Shown here piece after piece: positions 19,774-20,690 of a DNA stretch of 20,690 nucleotides; within the stretch, counting starts at the first letter, position 1, and each line of letters begins with the position of its first letter. The stretch is taken from assembly GCA_032988165.1 (NCBI GenBank), contig JANTQF010000490.1:1-20690 (forward strand), read 5' to 3'. The notes under the pieces are model-generated. The model was not told the DNA's origin. It did no database searches and saw only the letters and a program-made list of their open reading frames with translations. Source of the stretch: Emmonsiellopsis sp. PD_33 (taxonomy: Eukaryota > Ascomycota > Eurotiomycetes > Onygenales > Ajellomycetaceae). The position numbers and the translations under genes are program-made.

Positions 19774-20690
19774 ACAATGGATCGGCAGGGTTGGAGGCAT
19801 GAAAGTTTTTCTCTCGCGGTCCGTATACACATCTCTAATGCATATCCTATCTCTTTTCTGGTGCTGCTGGCGTTCTTCGTTTCTTGCAATCTGGTTGACG
19901 AATGGTTGACTGTCGGCGTGAGGTTGGATATTACCCAAAAAGGCTACTTTGCTTACTAATCATCTGTAACTATTTCCCCAACTGCACTAGGTTTATTTTG
20001 ACTGTTGTATTCCTTTGTTTCAACTTATCCACGAATCTCTCTATTTCATCCCGAATAAACTGTCATCAGTAATTTCCACAAAAGTCAAGTCGTTCCATGA
20101 TAGACTCCCTGGATTTAAAAAACTGCGAAGTCCGTTAATGCCCTCTTATCACAAGTTCAACGCCCAACACGCGTGAAGTGTGAGTAACCAGACCCCCCAA
20201 GACAATGCGCCTTCAAAATACGGCGGTAAACCCGCCAACCCTCAAAATTATGGCTGGTTGTATCTTCATTTCTTGTTAAGGCGACGAAAACAAGCCCAAA
20301 TCTGCCAATAATAGATCTCCCTGATCGCATCCCGTCAAACGCCGCAGAGGATCACGCCCCAGTATGGACTTCGAATAGGAATCTTCGGGAGACCACCGCC
20401 ATTTTCTCTATGCATTTCAGCTGTGTGTGTTGCCCTTGTCTCTCCTTTTATCATAGTGGTATGATATTCATGAGCCCTGCCTAATTGTCCGAGACGGCGA
20501 CTGGATGCGAACCCCAACCCCCCTACCGCTTGGGCGTGAGGCTTGACGGGACTGGACTATGTAACTGGGGACTGGCCGAATCCTGTCCTCGGATGTATGC
20601 CACTGGGAAAAGCAATAGGGGAATGGACATATATCCTTGGGTAGACCGATTAGTTATTTATCGGTAGATGAACCCAGACTCACCATCAAC
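19774..20690. other. 3' region of the DUF3445 gene and unassigned DNA
   Basis: About 0.9 kb after the last gene to the window edge. The first 300 bases are probably 3' untranslated region. Beyond 20100 there are only short frames on both strands without recognisable content. A T-arm-like string on the minus strand around 20500-20515 lacks the conserved A and a paired stem, so it is not a tRNA. A gene beginning outside the window could have its promoter here. Confidence 0.5.
20054..20059 (+). terminator. Candidate poly(A) signal of the DUF3445 gene
   Basis: A canonical AATAAA lies 281 bases after the stop codon at 19773. This is a reasonable 3' untranslated length for a filamentous fungus. 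Fungal poly(A) signals are degenerate, so this is a candidate only. Confidence 0.35.

Overview
This is nuclear DNA from a filamentous ascomycete (Pezizomycotina). Eurotiomycetes is my best guess, possibly Onygenales because the intergenic stretches are so long. The evidence is short GT-AG introns with CTAAC/CTGAC-type branch sites, pyrimidine-rich leaders, simple-sequence repeats, and protein families typical of these fungi. The organism assignment is inference. I see no tRNA, rRNA, CRISPR array, intact transposon or prokaryotic feature.

Five protein-coding genes can be built with exon-intron structure, covering about one third of the window. From left to right: (1) 2776-3642, minus strand, two exons, a proteasome assembly chaperone 4 (PAC4/PSMG4-type) protein of 159 aa. 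(2) 4032-5584, plus strand, two exons, an N2227-family carnosine N-methyltransferase-like protein of 421 aa, divergent from gene 1 across a 389-bp shared promoter. (3) 9333-11675, plus, four exons, an HSPA12-type Hsp70-like ATPase of 707 aa with a long Pro-rich N-terminus. (4) 12801-14548, plus, two exons, a 560-aa protein that looks like a fungal caspase-fold family member but lacks the expected catalytic His. (5) 18610-19773, plus, three exons, a membrane-anchored DUF3445 protein (heme-dependent oxidative N-demethylase-like) of 344 aa. Its second intron is a multiple of three and stop-free, so it hides inside an open frame.

The rest is sparse. The 1-2775, 5585-9332 and 14549-18609 stretches hold simple repeats, small inverted repeats, pyrimidine-rich leader DNA and overlapping short ORFs that I do not believe encode conserved proteins. 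Genes 3 and 4 are codirectional neighbours (chaperone-like then protease-fold-like), but nothing in the sequence proves a joint function. Overall this looks like an ordinary housekeeping and lineage-specific fungal region rather than a gene cluster. The most interesting items are the apparently catalytically broken caspase-like protein, the cryptic stop-free intron, and the small PAC4 gene whose second exon is easy to miss.
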